In this document: positions 62,873 through 64,000 of the stretch, in pieces
Position numbering within the stretch: the stretch's first letter is position 1
Layout of the letters: each line of letters opens with the position of its first letter
Assembly: GCA_000934455.1 (NCBI GenBank)
Contig: KN882213.1
Span: forward strand, 584,465-648,464
Length of the DNA stretch: 64,000 nucleotides
DNA from: Apostichopus parvimensis
Taxonomy: Eukaryota; Echinodermata; Holothuroidea; Aspidochirotida; Stichopodidae
Reading direction: 5' to 3'
The notes under the pieces: generated by a model
The model's input: only the letters and a program-made list of their open reading frames with translations
What the model was told of the DNA's origin: nothing
Databases searched by the model: none
Made by a program: the position numbers and the translations under genes

Positions 62873-64000
62873 GTAAGTTCTGTTTGTAATTCAAAGTGGA
62901 ATCTGATTATCTTTTATTTCATTATTAGTTGAAAACTGTACTTCGTAAAAGAGTCACAGACTGGCAAAATCAGATATATCTGGTTAAAAAAACAATTATG
63001 TATCAGCGGTCAATTTATAGCCATAGAGCCATAACAGCACTGGCAACAACAATGGTCAAAGTTTTAGCTTGTGTCTAATATGCAATTAACCTTTTCTTAT
63101 TTTTGCAAGATGTCATTAGTCTATTGGCATCATTCTATACAAGATAAAGGGATAAAGCATAATCTGATGTGCTACTTGAAAATGGTGGAAATCTCTTAAG
63201 TGTGTGTTAAATCAGGGCAAGTAATATAAAGTGATATTACAGTGAGTCCTTCAACACCTAACTGACAGTTCTCTTCAAGCTTCCCTTTACCCTCCTACTG
63301 TCCATTTCTCCCCTATCAAACTAAATCAACTGCCATTATCAATTGTCTGTGTTCTTGTGTCATAGCTAGCTAAGTTTAATGCATAGCCAAGTTTTGATCA
63401 AACAGTTAAATTTAAGTACCAAATTATAGAGCTAAGCTGTAGTAACCATCTGTTAAACACTATCACATATATGGCTATATACCAGTTTTCCATATACTCC
63501 TACATCAGCTACTGGACACATTGGTTTGGTTTTAATCTTCCTCCCTTTGTTTTCATTTCTCCATAAAAGAAGAATATTATTGGTTAGAAATACCTCTACC
63601 TGTTCAAAATACTTTGTAAACTAAACAGGAACAAATAAAAAGTTTACCACAATACTAATATACAAGTTAAATAAATGATAATTGCTTTCCAAACAAATAC
63701 TAAGTTCAAAAGTGACAAACATGTTGCTTTATGTAAATATAGAATATTTATTTTGCCCTACAAGCCAGTGCTGTATGCTCCTCTCATCACTACCATCTCA
63801 TAACTATGCCTAGGTGTGCTGATGAACAGTAAATAGTAACCTTTGTGTTATCTAGACTACTTTGGCTATCACCGTGGGATCCATCTTTGACTAGCTGCTT
63901 GACAAATAATGATGGTGATGTTATGTACTTGGCAGTTTGAGGGCTTCTAGTCATTTTACATCCACCTTCTTTGCAAGGAATAACCATGACCATTTATTTA
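62873..64000. other. Sequence after the Ig-like exon
   Basis: Presumed intron. No further exon or poly(A) site was recognised before the window ends. Confidence 0.5.

Overview
The window is AT-rich metazoan DNA carrying small spliced exons in long introns. The domain mix (Calx-beta, hyalin-repeat HYR, calcium-binding EGF, Ig-like), short TIR transposons, LINE fragments and a DIRS retroelement point to a marine invertebrate deuterostome. An echinoderm such as a sea cucumber or urchin is my best guess, by inference only. I see no bacterial operons, CRISPR arrays or tRNA genes.

The main content is one plus-strand gene of which 14 internal exons are visible, from 17830 to 62872. In order they encode the second part of a Calx-beta domain, an HYR domain, five cbEGF domains, a second HYR domain, four copies of a six-cysteine domain of about 70 residues that looks HYR-derived, a 42-residue cysteine-rich module, and an Ig-like domain. 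Every exon is a multiple of three with phase 1 at both ends, so the protein is a chain of interchangeable extracellular modules. The first exon (signal peptide), any transmembrane segment and the 3' end lie outside the window.

Region by region: 1-17829 is non-coding and rich in repeats. It holds a hAT-like MITE, a minisatellite built on AGGTCA-type half-sites with a decayed THAP domain inserted in it, a decayed LINE with nested insertions, and several dispersed repeats. 17830-19326 holds the Calx-beta and HYR1 exons. 21.9-41.4 kb is a segmental duplication in which EGF exons were copied together with their introns; it contains a 490-base assembly gap. A nearly whole, GC-rich DIRS element (32815-38956) sits in the intron between EGF4 and EGF5. 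41.4-46.6 kb is a long intron with an AT-rich minisatellite. 46.6-62.9 kb holds HYR2, the four six-Cys exons, the Cys-rich exon and the Ig-like exon, separated by introns carrying a hAT element, a LINE 3' end and tandem duplications.

The points most worth following up are the four-copy six-Cys HYR-like domain, the mosaic history of the EGF exon array, the textbook DIRS termini with an internal complementary region, and a repeat family carrying consensus DR1 and DR4 nuclear-receptor motifs.
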